Source of the DNA: Taudactylus pleione
Lineage: Eukaryota; Chordata; Amphibia; Anura; Myobatrachidae
DNA length: 64,000 bases
NCBI GenBank assembly: GCA_031769625.1
Contig: JAUIMM010000088.1
Span: 9,367,501-9,431,500 of the forward strand
Direction of reading: 5' to 3'
In this document: in pieces, positions 44,625-58,220 of the stretch
Layout: every line of letters starts with the position of its first letter
How positions within the stretch are numbered: position 1 is the first letter of the stretch
Made by a program: the position numbers and the translations under genes
The notes under the pieces: model-generated
Seen by the model: the letters and a program-made list of their open reading frames with translations, nothing else
Told to the model about the DNA's origin: nothing
Database searches by the model: none

Positions 44625-45451
44625 GTAATTATTGACCAAACAACAGTGTGTATACCCAATGTGTTTCGGTTTTTTAGCGTTCATCTTTTTTGATATTAAT
44701 TCTTGCACCATCTTCTGTTTGTTTGCATAATCTTTGGCACTCCCACGATGACTACTTCCTGCTACCCTTCAAAAACCTTTATGTGGAAACTTCTGGAATA
44801 TATTCTGACACCAATATTGCAACGCCATATTTTTGAAATCATGTGGGCATGGACCTTCGTCAACCAGTTCTTGATTTGTTGTGTGTTTGTTTCGTGTTTT
44901 TGGTATGTGGTGTATTTCTGATTATCACTGTGTGTTTTGTTTGTGAGTGACCACTTTGTATTTTGATTTCTGTTGTGAATAAATATTTGGAGAGTGTAAT
45001 TTGTTTCCTTTTTGGGCACGTTAGAAGCAAGTGTAAACAAACTCCCAAACGTTAATTTTACCTAAGGGGTAACCCAGTAATGAAGCAAGTGGAGCTAAAA
45101 TGTAATATGTTTTCGGGGTACTAACCAACACACCAAGGAATCCTGTACAATCAGTTGCCTTCGTAAGATTGTCCTAAGCAGTTTGGCCACCAAATAGGAA
45201 CCTGAAAAATGGTGTAAACTATCATTTTGACCACCACAAAAAAGGAAAATGACATTGGTACTGGGAGGTGTTTCTTGTGCCTGTTTGCATTCAAAATACA
45301 ACACACAATCTGTAGTGAGATTCTGTGGCAATCCTTGCTTGAAGAGTCTACTTATGTCAGTGTAAAGAATCTTGGATTTACTCCAAACGCATGAGACAGA
45401 GCTTGAATTAAAACTGATTTATTATGAAACAATTAGAAAAAAAAAAAAAAA

Positions 45452-46771
45452 CTAATTCCTAAGGAGGACCAACAGATGGTCAAGGCCCTGCAGAAGCCCG
45501 GTGACCTGCTCCCGCATACGGGCCACACAGTGAAAGATTTGTGCCCGACGCCTCTGTTCCTCTGTGGGTGACAAAAGTTTGGGGATTAATAAATCGATAA
45601 TGAAGCAACATTCTAAAAAAACACAAAACAAGCAAACCAAAACTTAAAAACTTGTGGGCAAAAAAAACATTACACGGATAAAACCCAGCACCCCAAAATG
45701 TCGTAGGCCAAAAATACAAGGGCCCTAAAAAAATGCACACAGGTGTGATATGTGTATGGTGACATCAGCAGGAACAGGTAAAGACAACCCCCAAAAATAC
45801 CCTAAGGCGACAGAAAGCCAACAAAAATGGGGACGACACATGATTACATACAAACAGTTTGTGGTGGCCAAAAGAAAATTTAAAAACATACCGTTCTCCA
45901 AAACGCCAGAGCCAGAAGCCACTCCCTGGACCACCTCGGAGGTGGCTACATTCCCCAAACCTAGGGGCAGGGTGTTTGAGGAATCCTGGGAGGGGGTATT
46001 TGGAGGAGGGACGGATGGAGGAGAGGGGGAATTGGGCTGGAGGGGAAGTAGCCCTGAAATCTCGGCCACAGGGTCTGGGGAGGAGGGGGTAATTGAGGAA
46101 TTGGGGGTTGGAGAGAGGGGCCGGGACCGGCGTCTTGTCTGGCGATGCTGCCGTAGTCTTTGCTGTGCCCCTAAAAAATGAAAAAAATATTGTGGTTAGT
46201 TTCAACAGGAATCCAAAATAAAAAAAAATAAAAAATAAAAAATGACTAAATAGGACAGACATGAAAACATGCACATGCAGATATGACTACAATGACTCAA
46301 TAGGACAGACATGAAAACATGCACATGCAGATATGACTACAATGACTCAATAGGACAGACATGAAAACATGCACATGCAGATATGACTACAATGACTCAA
46401 TAGGACAGACATGAAAACATGCACATGCAGATATGACTACAATGACTCAATAGGACAGACATGAAAACATGCACACGCAGTTAGGGCCCACAAGATAAAC
46501 TTGAAAACCACAGTCCAGAAAACTTACTTTCCGCAATCTGCATGCGAAAGCATGCCAGCAAGCGGGGCGTCCGCCGGTGCAGGTCCGACCACCTGCGCTC
46601 CAGCTGGCCAATATGTCGGCGTGAGCCGAAGGAGCGCAGGCGGCGACGTACCTCCGCATATGCGGAACGCTTTCGCCTATTTGAGATGGGTGGAGGCTGA
46701 CTGGTGATCCGCCTGTCCATCACCTCCGTCAGCACCAGCAGTTCGCGCCTGGTGAATGCGGCGGATCTCAT
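45452..46771 (-). CDS. Harbinger Myb/SANT-like protein 2, intact
   Basis: Three exons: 46771..46528 (donor GGAAA/GTAAGT), 46170..45892 (acceptor CATTTTTTAG, donor AACG/GTATGT) and 45561..45452 (acceptor GTCACCCACAG). They join in frame to 210 residues. The N-terminus reads MRSAAFTRRELLVLTEVMDR, then RKRSAYAEVRRRLRSFG and LERRWSDLHRRTPRLL, a Myb/SANT-like helix pattern with the conserved RRW-DL. The middle is Ser/Pro-rich; the last exon reads EEQRRRAQIFHCVARMRE then QVTGLLQGLDHLLVLL, a likely coiled helix. It is not a duplicate of gene 1, because the exon layout and sequence differ. It is in the same transposon, on the same strand as gene 1. Confidence 0.8.
46241..46480. repeat. 50-bp tandem repeat in intron of Myb-like gene 2
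   Basis: Units start at 46252, 46302, 46352, 46402 and 46452 (AGGACAGACATGAAAACATG, then CACATGCAGATATGACTAC). The copies are almost identical, so the expansion is recent. Confidence 0.95.
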
Positions 46772-47445
46772 GATGGCAATGGTGTTTTTTTGGCTAAATA
46801 TTTTTAATAAAGCACCCCAAAAAAATTTGATTGGCTAATGTATTTGGGAAATTAACAGGACAAATTCTATTGGTTAGTGTATGAGTCATGTGTTCGCCAG
46901 GGCCACAAATCTCTTGAGAGTTATGATAGGCTTGATGCAGTGACATGCGTAAGCAAATTTAAATAAAGAAATGAACCACAGAAAATTTGTGGGGAGACAA
47001 ACAAATAGAACAATTGTTTAATTGTGGGTAACATGTCTTTTGAACAATAAAAGCGAAGGTTTCAGCCGTACGTATTCTGCGAGCAAATACAAACACGGAC
47101 AAGATTAAAGTTTATTGCATTGTGTTGAAAAAAAAAAACCAATTAAGCTAATTGATACATTAATTGGCATGATACGATTGAGGGAGATAGGCAGAAAAAA
47201 CGAGCAGGTCATCAGAATCTGACAGTCCCACTTCCGGTTTGTACTTGTGCGTGCGTTCCCTTCAAGCCATTTCGGGGATGTACGCTAGCTATTTGGCACG
47301 CTCGTTAGTTAGAGGAGGGGTCGGCTGAGTTTGGGGAGGATTTTTTGCTGCGTACGAAAATACGAGCGAGTGCTTGAATTTAAATATTTTTTTACGTACG
47401 CCGAACGTACGTATGCCCAATTGCGAGTGGGTCTGAATCAGGGCC

Positions 47446-47979
47446 TTTGTCGTTACTGCAGGTGTAAATATTGTACTTTTTATTGTTCCCATTTGCATTT
47501 GTGTGCGTAAAATGAGTTTTCCATATTAAATGCTTAAAGCTGCTGCAAAAAGCATCTTATTAAACCTACAGCATCTGTCCAAACGCTTCCTCGTGTCACA
47601 TCTTAAATTGGGAAGGCCTTCCCCAAATGTCAACATTCCATCCTTCCCTGGAAACATATATAAATATGTGACATTGAGAATACTGTCCTGGATGTACTGT
47701 ACCTTATTACAGTCAGGTGTAGCACTAGCAGCCCAGTGATTGCGTGTGAAGATCACTATTTGTTGTGACAACACTCAATCTGAAACTGACTCAGTCTCTC
47801 ACGTGTTTCACTTGCTGTCAGTTCTCACCAAACAACATGTTATTGTGGAGTAAAAATGTTCACTATAAATTGTCAGAACTGAATCTGTGTTCATTTCCCT
47901 CAGATGAGAAATATAAAGTGTCAGATGCAAAATCATATAGGAACTTACACTGTAAAGCTGTCAGGAGGTCATCATAATA
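47446..47979. other. Non-coding, nothing recognised
   Basis: No exon or element was found between the Harbinger element and the next MITE fragment. Confidence 0.4.
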
Positions 47980-48137
47980 CTGAAAGATTTTGTGTAGCTC
48001 TCACAGCTGTGGTTACTTTGTAAGTTGTAACTACAGCATCCTTTTTTTTAGGTACTGTGCAGATTTGGGGCATAGGCCGGAGCGAGTGAATTTCTTGTGA
48101 GTGCATAGCGCTTGCGAGTGGGTCTGAATCAGACCCA
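47980..48137. mobile_element. Harbinger-type MITE, right-end fragment
   Basis: Ends CGCTTGCGAGTGGGTCTGAA, then TCAGACCC, like the right terminus of the 7.3-kb element. The left end was not found. Confidence 0.45.
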
Positions 48138-48184
48138 TAGTTCAGAGATGTACATAAACCCAATGTATATACAGTATATATACA

Positions 48185-48187
<3 letters not shown>

Positions 48188-48221
<34 letters not shown>

Positions 48222-48295
48222 AACACACATATATATGTATATATATATATGTGTATATATATATATGTATATATGTATGTATATACATATTTTAA
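48188..48295. repeat. (TA)n-rich microsatellite
   Basis: TATATA runs mixed with ATGTATATATG units, immediately before the minisatellite. Confidence 0.9.
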
Positions 48296-48312
48296 CACAC
48301 ACATATATACCC

Positions 48313-51300
48313 AGACACTCCCCTCATTCACCAATTACTTCCCTCCTCTGTCATTCACCTACACCCCAGCAGCACCCAATCACCCTCTTACATTCAACAC
48401 CAACACCCAGTCCAGACACAACCCTCATCATTCACTATCAACACCCCTGCAGCACCCACCGTCATATACTACTAATACATTTGCTGCACCCAGACAACCC
48501 CTTATTCACTACCAACACCATAGCAGCACCCAGACATACCCCTTTATTTACTATCATCACCCCAAAAGCACTCAGATATTCCCCCATACACTACCAACAC
48601 CCAGACACCCCCTCCTACACTACCAACACCCAGACACCCCCCTCCTACACTACCAACACCCAGACACTCTTCTCATACATTACCAATACCCAGACACCCC
48701 CCTCCTACACTACCAACACCCAGACACCCCCTCCTACACTACCAACACCCAGACACTCTTCTCATACACTACCATCACCCAGACACCCCCCTCCTACACT
48801 ACCAACACCCAGACAGCCCCCTCCTACACTACCAACACCCAGACACTCTTCTCATACACTACCAACACCCAGACACCCCCCTCCTACACTACCAACACCC
48901 AGAAACTCTTCTCATACACTACCATCACCCAGACACCCCCCTCCTACACTACCAACACCCAGACACCCCCTCCTACACTACCAACACCCAGACACTCTTC
49001 TCATAAACTACCAACACCCAGACAGCCCCCTCCTACACTACCAACACCCAGACACCCCCCTCCTATACTACCAACACCCAGACACTCTTCTCATACACTA
49101 CCAGCACCCAGACACCCCCTCCTACACTACCAGTTCCCAGGCACCCCCGTCCTACACTACCAGCACCCAGACACTCTTCTCATACACTACCAACACCCAG
49201 ACACCCCCCTCCTACACTACCAACACCCAGACACCCCCCTCCTACACTACCAACACCCAGATACTCTTCTCATACACTACCATCACCCAGACACCCCGCT
49301 CCTACACTACCAACACCCAGACACCCCCCTCCTACACTACCAACAACCAGACACTCTTCTCATACACTACCAACACCCAGACACCCCCCTCCTACACTAC
49401 CAACACCCAGACACCCCCCTCCTACACTACCAACACCCAGACACTCTTCTCATACACTACCATCACCCAGACACCCCCCTCCTACACTACCAACACCCAG
49501 ACACCCTCTCCTACACTACCAACACCCAGACACTCTTCTCATACACTACCAGCACCCAGACACCCCCTCCTACACTACCAGTTCCCAGGCACCCCCGTCC
49601 TACACTACCAGCACCCAGACACCCCCTCCTACACTACCAACACCCAGACACCCCCCTCCTACACTACCAACACCCAGACACCCCCCTCCTACACTACCAA
49701 CACCCAGACACTCTTCTCATACACTACCATCACCCAGACACCCCCCTCCTACACTACCAACACCGAGACACCCCCCTCCTACACTACCAACAACCAGACA
49801 CTCTTCTCATACACTACCAACACCCAGACACCCCCCTCCTACACTACCAACACCCAGACACCCCCCTCCTACACTACCAACACCCAGACACTCTTCTCAT
49901 ACACTACCATCACCCAGACACCCCCCTCCTACACTACCAACACCCAGACACCCCCTCATACACTACCAACACCCAGACACTCTTCTCATACACTACCAGT
50001 ACCCAGACACCCCCCTCCTACACTACCAACACCCAGACACCCCCTCCTACACTACCAACACCCAGACACTCTTCTCATACACTACCAGCACCCAGACACC
50101 CCCTCCTACACTACCAGTTCCCAGGCACCCCCGTCCTACACTACCAGCACCCAGACACCCCCTCCTACACTACCAACACCCAGACACCCCCCTCCTACAC
50201 TACCAACACCCAGACACCCCCCTCCTACACTACCAACACCCAGACACTCTTCTCATACACTACCATCACCCAGACACCCCCCTCCTACACTACCAACACC
50301 CAGACACCCCCCTCCTACACTACCAACACCCAGACACTCTTCTCATACACTACCAACACCCAGACACCCCCTCCTACACTACCAACACCCAGACACCCCC
50401 CTCCTACACTACCAACACCCAGACACTCTTCTCATACAATACCATCACCCAGACACCCCCCTCCTACACTACCAACACCCAGACACCCCCCTCTTACACT
50501 ACCAACACCTAGACACTCTTCTCATACACTACCAATACCCAGACACCCCCCTCCTACACTACCAACACCCAGACACTCTTCTCATACACTACCAACACCC
50601 AGACACCCCCCTCCTACACTACCAACACCCAGACACCCCCCACCTACACTACCAACACCCAGACACTCTTCTCATATACTACCATCACCCAGACACCCCC
50701 TCCTACACTACCAACACCCAGACACCCCCCTCCTACACTACCAACACCCAGACACCCCCCTCCTACACTACCAACACCCAGACACCCCCCTCCTACACTA
50801 CCAACACCCAGACACTCTTCTCATACACTACCATCATCCAGACACCCCCCTCCTACACTACCAACACCAAGACACCCCCCTCCTACACTACCAACAACCA
50901 GACACTCTTCTCATACACTACCAACACCCAGACACCCCCCTCCTACACTACCAACACCCAGACACCCCCCTCCTACACTACCAACACCCAGACACTCTTC
51001 TCATACACTACCATCACCCAGACACCCCCCTCCTACACTACCAACACCCAGACACCCCCTCATACACTACCAACACCCAGACACTCTTCTCATACACTAC
51101 CAGTACCCAGACACCCCCCTCCTACACTACCAACACCCAGACACCCCCTCCTACACTACCAACACCCAGACACTCTTCTCATACACTACCAGCACCCAGA
51201 TACCCCCTCCTACACTACCAGTTCCCAGGCACCCCCGTCCTACACTACCAGCACCCAGACACCCCCTCCTACACTACCAACACCCAGACACCCCCCTCCT

Positions 51301-54300
51301 ACACTACCAACACCCAGACACCCCCCTCCTACACTACCAACACCCAGACACTCTTCTCATACACTACCAACACCCAGACAGCCCCCTCCTACACTACCAA
51401 CACCCAGACACCCCCCTCCTATACTACCAACACCCAGACACTCTTCTCATACACTACCAGCACCCAGACACCCCCTCCTACACTACCAGTTCCCAGGCAC
51501 CCCCGTCCTACACTACCAGCACCCAGACACTCTTCTCATACACTACCAACACCCAGACACCCCCCTCCTACACTACCAACACCCAGACACCCCCCTCCTA
51601 CACTACCAACACCCAGATACTCTTCTCATACACTACCATCACCCAGACACCCCGCTCCTACACTACCAACACCCAGACACCCCCCTCCTACACTACCAAC
51701 AACCAGACACTCTTCTCATACACTACCAACACCCAGACACCCCCCTCCTACACTACCAACACCCAGACACCCCCCTCCTACACTACCAACACCCAGACAC
51801 TCTTCTCATACACTACCATCACCCAGACACCCCCCTCCTACACTACCAACACCCAGACACCCTCTCCTACACTACCAACACCCAGACACTCTTCTCATAC
51901 ACTACCAGCACCCAGACACCCCCTCCTACACTACCAGTTTCCAGGCACCCCCGTCCTACACTACCAGCACCCAGACACCCCCTCCTACACTACCAACACC
52001 CAGACACCCCCCTCCTACACTACCAACACCCAGACACCCCCCTCCTACACTACCAACACCCAGACACTCTTCTCATACACTACCATCACCCAGACACCCC
52101 CCTCCTACACTACCAACACCGAGACACCCCCCTCCTACACTACCAACAACCAGACACTCTTCTCATACACTACCAACACCCAGACACCCCCCTCCTACAC
52201 TACCAACACCCAGACACCCCCCTCCTACACTACCAACACCCAGACACTCTTCTCATACACTACCATCACCCAGACACCCCCCTCCTACACTACCAACACC
52301 CAGACACCCCCTCATACACTACCAACACCCAGACACTCTTCTCATACACTACCAGTACCCAGACACCCCCCTCCTACACTACCAACACCCAGACACCCCC
52401 TCCTACACTACCAACACCCAGACACTCTTCTCATACACTACCAGCACCCAGACACCCCCTCCTACACTACCAGTTCCCAGGCACCCCCGTCCTACACTAC
52501 CAGCACCCAGACACCCCCTCCTACACTACCAACACCCAGACACCCCCCTCCTACACTACCAACACCCAGACACCCCCCTCCTACACTACCAACACCCAGA
52601 CACTCTTCTCATACACTACCATCACCCAGACACCCCCCTCCTACACTACCAACACCCAGACACCCCCCTCCTACACTACCAACACCCAGACACTCTTCTC
52701 ATACACTACCAACACCCAGACACCCCCTCCTACACTACCAACACCCAGACACCCCCCTCCTACACTACCAACACCCAGACACTCTTCTCATACAATACCA
52801 TCACCCAGACACCCCCCTCCTACACTACCAACACCCAGACACCCCCCTCTTACACTACCAACACCTAGACACTCTTCTCATACACTACCAATACCCAGAC
52901 ACCCCCCTCCTACACTACCAACACCCAGACACTCTTCTCATACACTACCAACACCCAGACACCCCCCTCCTACACTACCAACACCCAGACACCCCCCACC
53001 TACACTACCAACACCCAGACACTCTTCTCATATACTACCATCACCCAGACACCCCCTCCTACACTACCAACACCCAGACACCCCCCTCCTACACTACCAA
53101 CACCCAGACACCCCCCTCCTACACTACCAACACCCAGACACCCCCCTCCTACACTACCAACACCCAGACACTCTTCTCATACACTACCATCATCCAGACA
53201 CCCCCCTCCTACACTACCAACACCAAGACACCCCCCTCCTACACTACCAACAACCAGACACTCTTCTCATACACTACCAACACCCAGACACCCCCCTCCT
53301 ACACTACCAACACCCAGACACCCCCCTCCTACACTACCAACACCCAGACACTCTTCTCATACACTACCATCACCCAGACACCCCCCTCCTACACTACCAA
53401 CACCCAGACACCCCCTCATACACTACCAACACCCAGACACTCTTCTCATACACTACCAGTACCCAGACACCCCCCTCCTACACTACCAACACCCAGACAC
53501 CCCCTCCTACACTACCAACACCCAGACACTCTTCTCATACACTACCAGCACCCAGATACCCCCTCCTACACTACCAGTTCCCAGGCACCCCCGTCCTACA
53601 CTACCAGCACCCAGACACCCCCTCCTACACTACCAACACCCAGACACCCCCCTCCTACACTACCAACACCCAGACACCCCCCTCCTACACTACCAACACC
53701 CAGACACTCTTCTCATACACTACCATCACCCAGACACCCCCCTCCTACACTACCAACACCCAGACACCCCGCTCCTACACTACCAACACCCAGACACTCT
53801 TCTCATACACTACCAACACCCAGACACCCCCTCCTACACTACCAACACCCAGACACCCCCCTCCTACACTACCAACACCCAGACACTCTTCTCATACACT
53901 ACCATCACCCAGACACCCCCCTCCTACACTACCAACACCCAGACACCCCCCTCTTACACTACCAACACCTAGACACTCTTCTCATACACTACCAATACCC
54001 AGACACCCCCCTCCTACACTACCAACACCCAGACACTCTTCTCATACACTACCAACACCCAGACACCCCCCTCCTACACTACCAACACCCAGACACCCCC
54101 CTCCTACACTACCAACACCCAGACACTCTTCTCATATACTACCATCACCCAGAAACCCCCCTCCTACACTACCAACACCCAGACACTCTTCTCATACACT
54201 ACCAATACCCAGACACCCCCCTCCTACACTACCAACACCCAGACACTCTTCTCATACACTACCAGCACCCAGACACCCCCTCCTTCACTACCAACACCAA

Positions 54301-55660
54301 GACACCCCCCTCCTACACTACCAACAACCAGACACTCTTCTCATACACTACCAATACCCAGACACCCCCCTCCTACAGTACCAACACCCAGACACCCCCC
54401 TCCTACACTACCAACACCCAGACACTCTTCTCATACACTACCATCACCCAGACACCCCCCTCCTACACTACCAACACCCAGACACCCCCTCATACACTAC
54501 CAACACCCAGACACTCTTCTCATACACTACCAGTACCCAGACACCCCCCTCCTACACTACCAACACCCAGACACCCCCTCCTACACTACCAACACCCAGA
54601 CACTCTTCTCATACACTACCAGCACCCAGACACCCCCTCCTACACTACCAGTTCCCAGGCACCCCCGTCCTACACTACCAGCACCCAGACACCCCCTCCT
54701 ACACTACCAACACCCAGACACCCCCCTCCTACACTACCAACACCCAGACACCCCCTCCTACACTACCAACCCCCAGACACTCTTCTCATACACTACCATC
54801 ACCCAGACACCCCCCTCCTACACTACCAACACCCAGACACCCCCCTCCTACACTACCAACACCCAGACACTCTTCTCATACACTACCAACACCCAGACAC
54901 CCCCTCCTACACTACCAACACCCAGACACTCTTCTCATACACTACCATCACCCAGACACCCCCCCTCCTACACTACCAACACCCAGACACCCCCCTCTTA
55001 CACTACCAACACCTAGACACTCTTCTCATACACTACCAATACCCAGACACCCCCCTCCTACACTACCAACACCCAGACACTCTTCTCATACACTACCAAC
55101 ACCCAGACACCCCCCTCCTACACTACCAACACCCAGACACTCTTCTCATATACTACCATCACCCAGAAACCCCCCTCCTACACTACCAACACCCAGACAC
55201 TCTTCTCATACACTACCAATACCCAGACACCCCCCTCCTACACTACCAACACCCAGACACCCCCCTCCTACACTACCAACACCCAGACACCCCCCTGCTA
55301 CACTACAATCACCCAGGCACCCCCTCCTACACTACCAGCACCCAGGCACCCCCTCCTACACTACCAGCACCCAGGTACCCCCCTCCTACACTACCAGCTC
55401 CCAGACATCCTCTTCTGCACTACCAACACCTAAACACCCTCCTCCTACAGTACCAGCACTCAGACACAACCCTACTGCACTACCAGCACCCAGGCACAAC
55501 CCTACTACACTACCAGCACCTCCTCCTAAAGAACCAGCACCCAAGCACCACCCCCACCCTACACTACCAACACCCAGACATCCCCCTCCTACACTACCAG
55601 CACCCAGACACCCCCTCCTACACTACCAACAAAAAGACATCCTGTCCCCTAAACCCTCAC
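48313..55660. repeat. 30-bp GC-rich minisatellite, 7.35 kb, with higher-order structure
   Basis: The basic unit is about 30 bp: CCAACACCCAGACAC followed by CCCCCTCCTACACTA. A second unit type has CTCTTCTCATACACTACC, and 29-bp units lack one C. The core is homogenised while both edges (48313..48600, 55290..55660) are diverged, the usual minisatellite pattern. Rare variants recur 2,356 bp apart (CCATCATCCAG at 50831 and 53187; CACCAAGACA at 50865 and 53221; CCACCTACAC near 50640 and 52996), showing a larger duplication. The overlapping frames of 2,521 and 1,539 codons arise because the units rarely contain stop codons on this strand. C-rich on the plus strand throughout. Confidence 0.97.
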
Positions 55661-55739
55661 TCACCGCCTGTTGCTGATCTCTGGTATCTGGTGCTTATGC
55701 TCCCACCGACTAGAGCAAAGGAAGCAGGTCCCGGCTGCC

Positions 55740-56237
55740 AGGGCCGGCTCCAGGGTTCGGAGCACCCTGTGCCGGCTTTCGAGAAGGCGCTCGCGCGTGA
55801 CCGAATTTGGGGGCATGGCCTAATTACCATAGACCACGCCCCTATGTGTTGTTATTTGGAGGCGTGCCCACATGGCACGCCTCCAAATAACTTCAGGCTG
55901 GGGGTAAAGCCCAGCACTCCGTCACTGGCTGGGCTTCCCCCAGCCCTCTCCCGTCAGTGAATTGTTGCCGCGCGCATGCACGCGCCATCCATTCACACTC
56001 CGGGGGTCCAGCACCGCTGCACAGCCACTTCGGCTCCCGGCTGGAACAGCGGGACAGTACTGTCCCGCTGAAATCGGGATGCTGGGGAGGGGTGCCACCC
56101 CTTTACGGGTGGCGCCCCGGTGCGACCGCACCGTTCGAACACCCCTAGAGCCAGCCGGGGGCAGTGTGTGGGGGCCCCCTATGTATAAGGGGCCCCGGGA
56201 CGACCGTCCCAGTCGTCCTGCTTATAATCCGGCCCTG
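55740..56237. repeat. Possible hAT-like element ending in GGCCGG
   Basis: CAGGGCCGGCTCCAGG at the left and ATCCGGCCCTG at the right are partly inverted. The right part resembles the first 100 bp of the 60512 element (GGGCCCC, GGCCCTG). No target duplication was seen. A perfect palindrome GCGGGACAGTACTGTCCCGC lies at 56049..56068. Confidence 0.5.
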
Positions 56238-56537
56238 AATATAGCATGCAGGGACTGAGCTTGCGAGAAACTCTGTCGTCCCTGCAAATCTCTCATCTGC
56301 ACTTCTCATGGTTTTCTTTCCAAAAAATACCCTGAGAGTGTGACTGCACATGTGCCGCCTGCTATCACCCCCGCACAACCCCCACTCCCCAAGCGATCCC
56401 TCCCTCTCCCCCACTAAGCTAACACTTACCTGAACCCAGGGACTGGTGATCTGTGATCCGGTGAGCATCTCTGTGACTCCGGTCAGCTGATCTCCGGGCT
56501 CCTGCTCTGTTACCCTGGTCATCTGATGGGTGCTGTA
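56238..56537. other. Non-coding, nothing recognised
   Basis: No element border was seen. A minus-strand AG/GTAAGT-like donor context at 56422..56432 is not accompanied by a signal-peptide frame. Confidence 0.35.
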
Positions 56538-56848
56538 CAGGGGCGTTGTAAGAGAGGAGGGGGCCCATGTGCGGGTCCCCTCCTCTCTATAGCTGTGCCA
56601 CGGTGGCCGCGGAGGGAAGTAAATTCTGCCAGAATCTACTGCGCATGCACGATTCACCGGGGAATTATCCGCTGCCATTTTCGCAGTGACTTTTGCTGCT
56701 CTGCAGCGCTGGGCCGGCATGCAGAGCAGCACTCTGGAGACAAGTAAGCATAAAGACTATAATGGGTGTAGCGTGTGCGGTGTGGGCCCCCTGGACCCAG
56801 GGGCCCGTGTGCACCGCACACCCTGCACCCATTATAGATACACTCCTG
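56538..56848. mobile_element. GC-rich hAT-type MITE, copy 2 of 3
   Basis: CAGGGGCGTTGTAAGAGAGG to TAGATACACTCCTG, with flanks GTGCTGTA and GGGTTGTA (6 of 8 identical). It is in the opposite orientation to copies 1 and 3 and shares GCGCATGC, GGGCCC-type blocks and CCCATTATAGA. Confidence 0.82.
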
Positions 56849-57288
56849 GGGTTGTAGATGCCATAGTGATCTGTGTAGTGCTTCCACTCTGCAGCAGATT
56901 CAAGGCGGGCTTGCCATGTGATCTGCTGTGGAATAGGGGATACCGACGTTGGATTTTAAATGACGGTCAAAACCGATCCATAGTAATAATGTTTTTTAAG
57001 ACTGCAATTTGTTGTCGATACCCATCAGTTTTAATCCAACAGCAAACCTGATGCTTAGTAAATTTACCCCCAGATAGAATACAATAAATATTCGGGGGGA
57101 GATTTATCAAATCTTGGAGAGAGATAAAGTACCAACCATCCAGCTTCTAATTGTCATTTTACAGTCTGTGCTAGAAAAATTACAGAAGATGATTGGCTAG
57201 TAGTTACTTTGAGCCTGATTCTGAATTGTGCACCATCTGCATGTAACACTACAATATTCACATAGTTGAACCGAGTCTTATTTAAACA

Positions 57289-57297
<9 letters not shown>

Positions 57298-57331
<34 letters not shown>
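57298..57331. repeat. (TA)n microsatellite
   Basis: TA tract; a similar one lies at 57829..57855. Confidence 0.9.
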
Positions 57332-57332
<1 letters not shown>

Positions 57333-57489
57333 ATATACAAACAAATAGTCAGAGCGCAAATCTGTAGCACTGGAAAAATAGTCCCAATAGGTAAATCCTT
57401 AAAACAAGGGTCTGTATGCACTGCCTCGTGTATTGGGCCGGCGTTTCTCCCTTTCAAAGGTCCCCGTATCCACAACACAGGTGATCAAA

Positions 57490-57825
57490 TTCTAAAAGAC
57501 AGATAAAAAGGGCACCAATAGTGCATTATCTCCAGTTTTATTAGAACATATAAAACAAACATATGTCTTAGATGACTTCGTCAGAGCCCTCTGACGAAGT
57601 CCAAGTGACGAAACGCATATGGGCGTGACCTAGCGTTGCTTTTGTGTTACGAGTCTTCCGACAAGTGAACCTGTTTGTTCCCGGAGACGGAGTTTTTCAT
57701 TTGCTGTACACTTGCGGTGGTTTGACCGCTCTATTTGGTACGTCATCTAAGACATATGTTTGTTTTATATGTTCCAATAAAACTGGAGATAATACACTAT
57801 TGGCGCCCCTTCTATCTGTCTTGTA
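57490..57825. mobile_element. Foldback element
   Basis: AGTGCATTATCTCCAGTTTT with ACATATAAAACAAACATATG at the left pairs with CATATGTTTGTTTTATATGT and AAACTGGAGATAATACACTA at the right. TCGTCAGAG/CTCTGACGA pairs within the left arm. 57826..58220 otherwise shows no feature. Confidence 0.8.
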
Positions 57826-58220
57826 GAATATATATATATATATATATATATATAGCTCACATCTTACTACTGAACAATTGTGCAATATATAAAGTGCATA
57901 TAGAAATATACTTATAAAAATTTCACATATCTTATAATAAAAGAGAATAAAGAATATTGCAATTCCTGCAAGAATAAGTGGATCAGCTGATGAAAGTTTA
58001 GAGTTACATACTTATATCTTGTTGATTCTATGCACCTATGCTGAGAATTAGTTATTAACATATTGATTGTATATTGTGATCATATTGTACTTGTCTTTTA
58101 AATGTGCATTGCTTATACAGTACATGATGTTATGAATAAATGCTTTTATTTGATTCATCTAACTAATTTTGGTCAAGCGCTGCACCTTTCTTTCTTTATC
58201 CTTGCATTATGGGCCAGATG

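Larger units (their letters stand above)
40099..47445. mobile_element. Three-gene PIF/Harbinger transposon, near-complete
   Basis: The left terminus GGCCCTCATTCAGAGCCACT and the right terminus (read inward) GGCCCTGATTCAGACCCACT are about 25-bp inverted repeats. ATT and TTT flank the ends, an imperfect 3-bp duplication. The element holds a DDE transposase (plus strand) and two Myb/SANT-like genes (minus strand). The transposase and the second Myb-like gene have intact frames across their predicted splices; the first has one homopolymer shift. Termini related to these are found on at least ten MITEs in the window, so this element, or a relative, is their likely source of transposase. Confidence 0.93.

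Noticed and set aside
48313..55660. CRISPR-like array
   Set aside because: There are direct repeats with no unique spacers, in a eukaryotic context.
48112..55677. Giant 2,521-codon and 1,539-codon open frames
   Set aside because: They are produced by a tandem repeat whose units contain few stop codons. Unit-length changes shift the frame, and there is no start context, domain or codon bias.
56145..56732. 195-codon minus-strand frame
   Set aside because: It overlaps the hAT MITE at 56538 and repetitive GC-rich DNA, and shows no domain or conserved motif.
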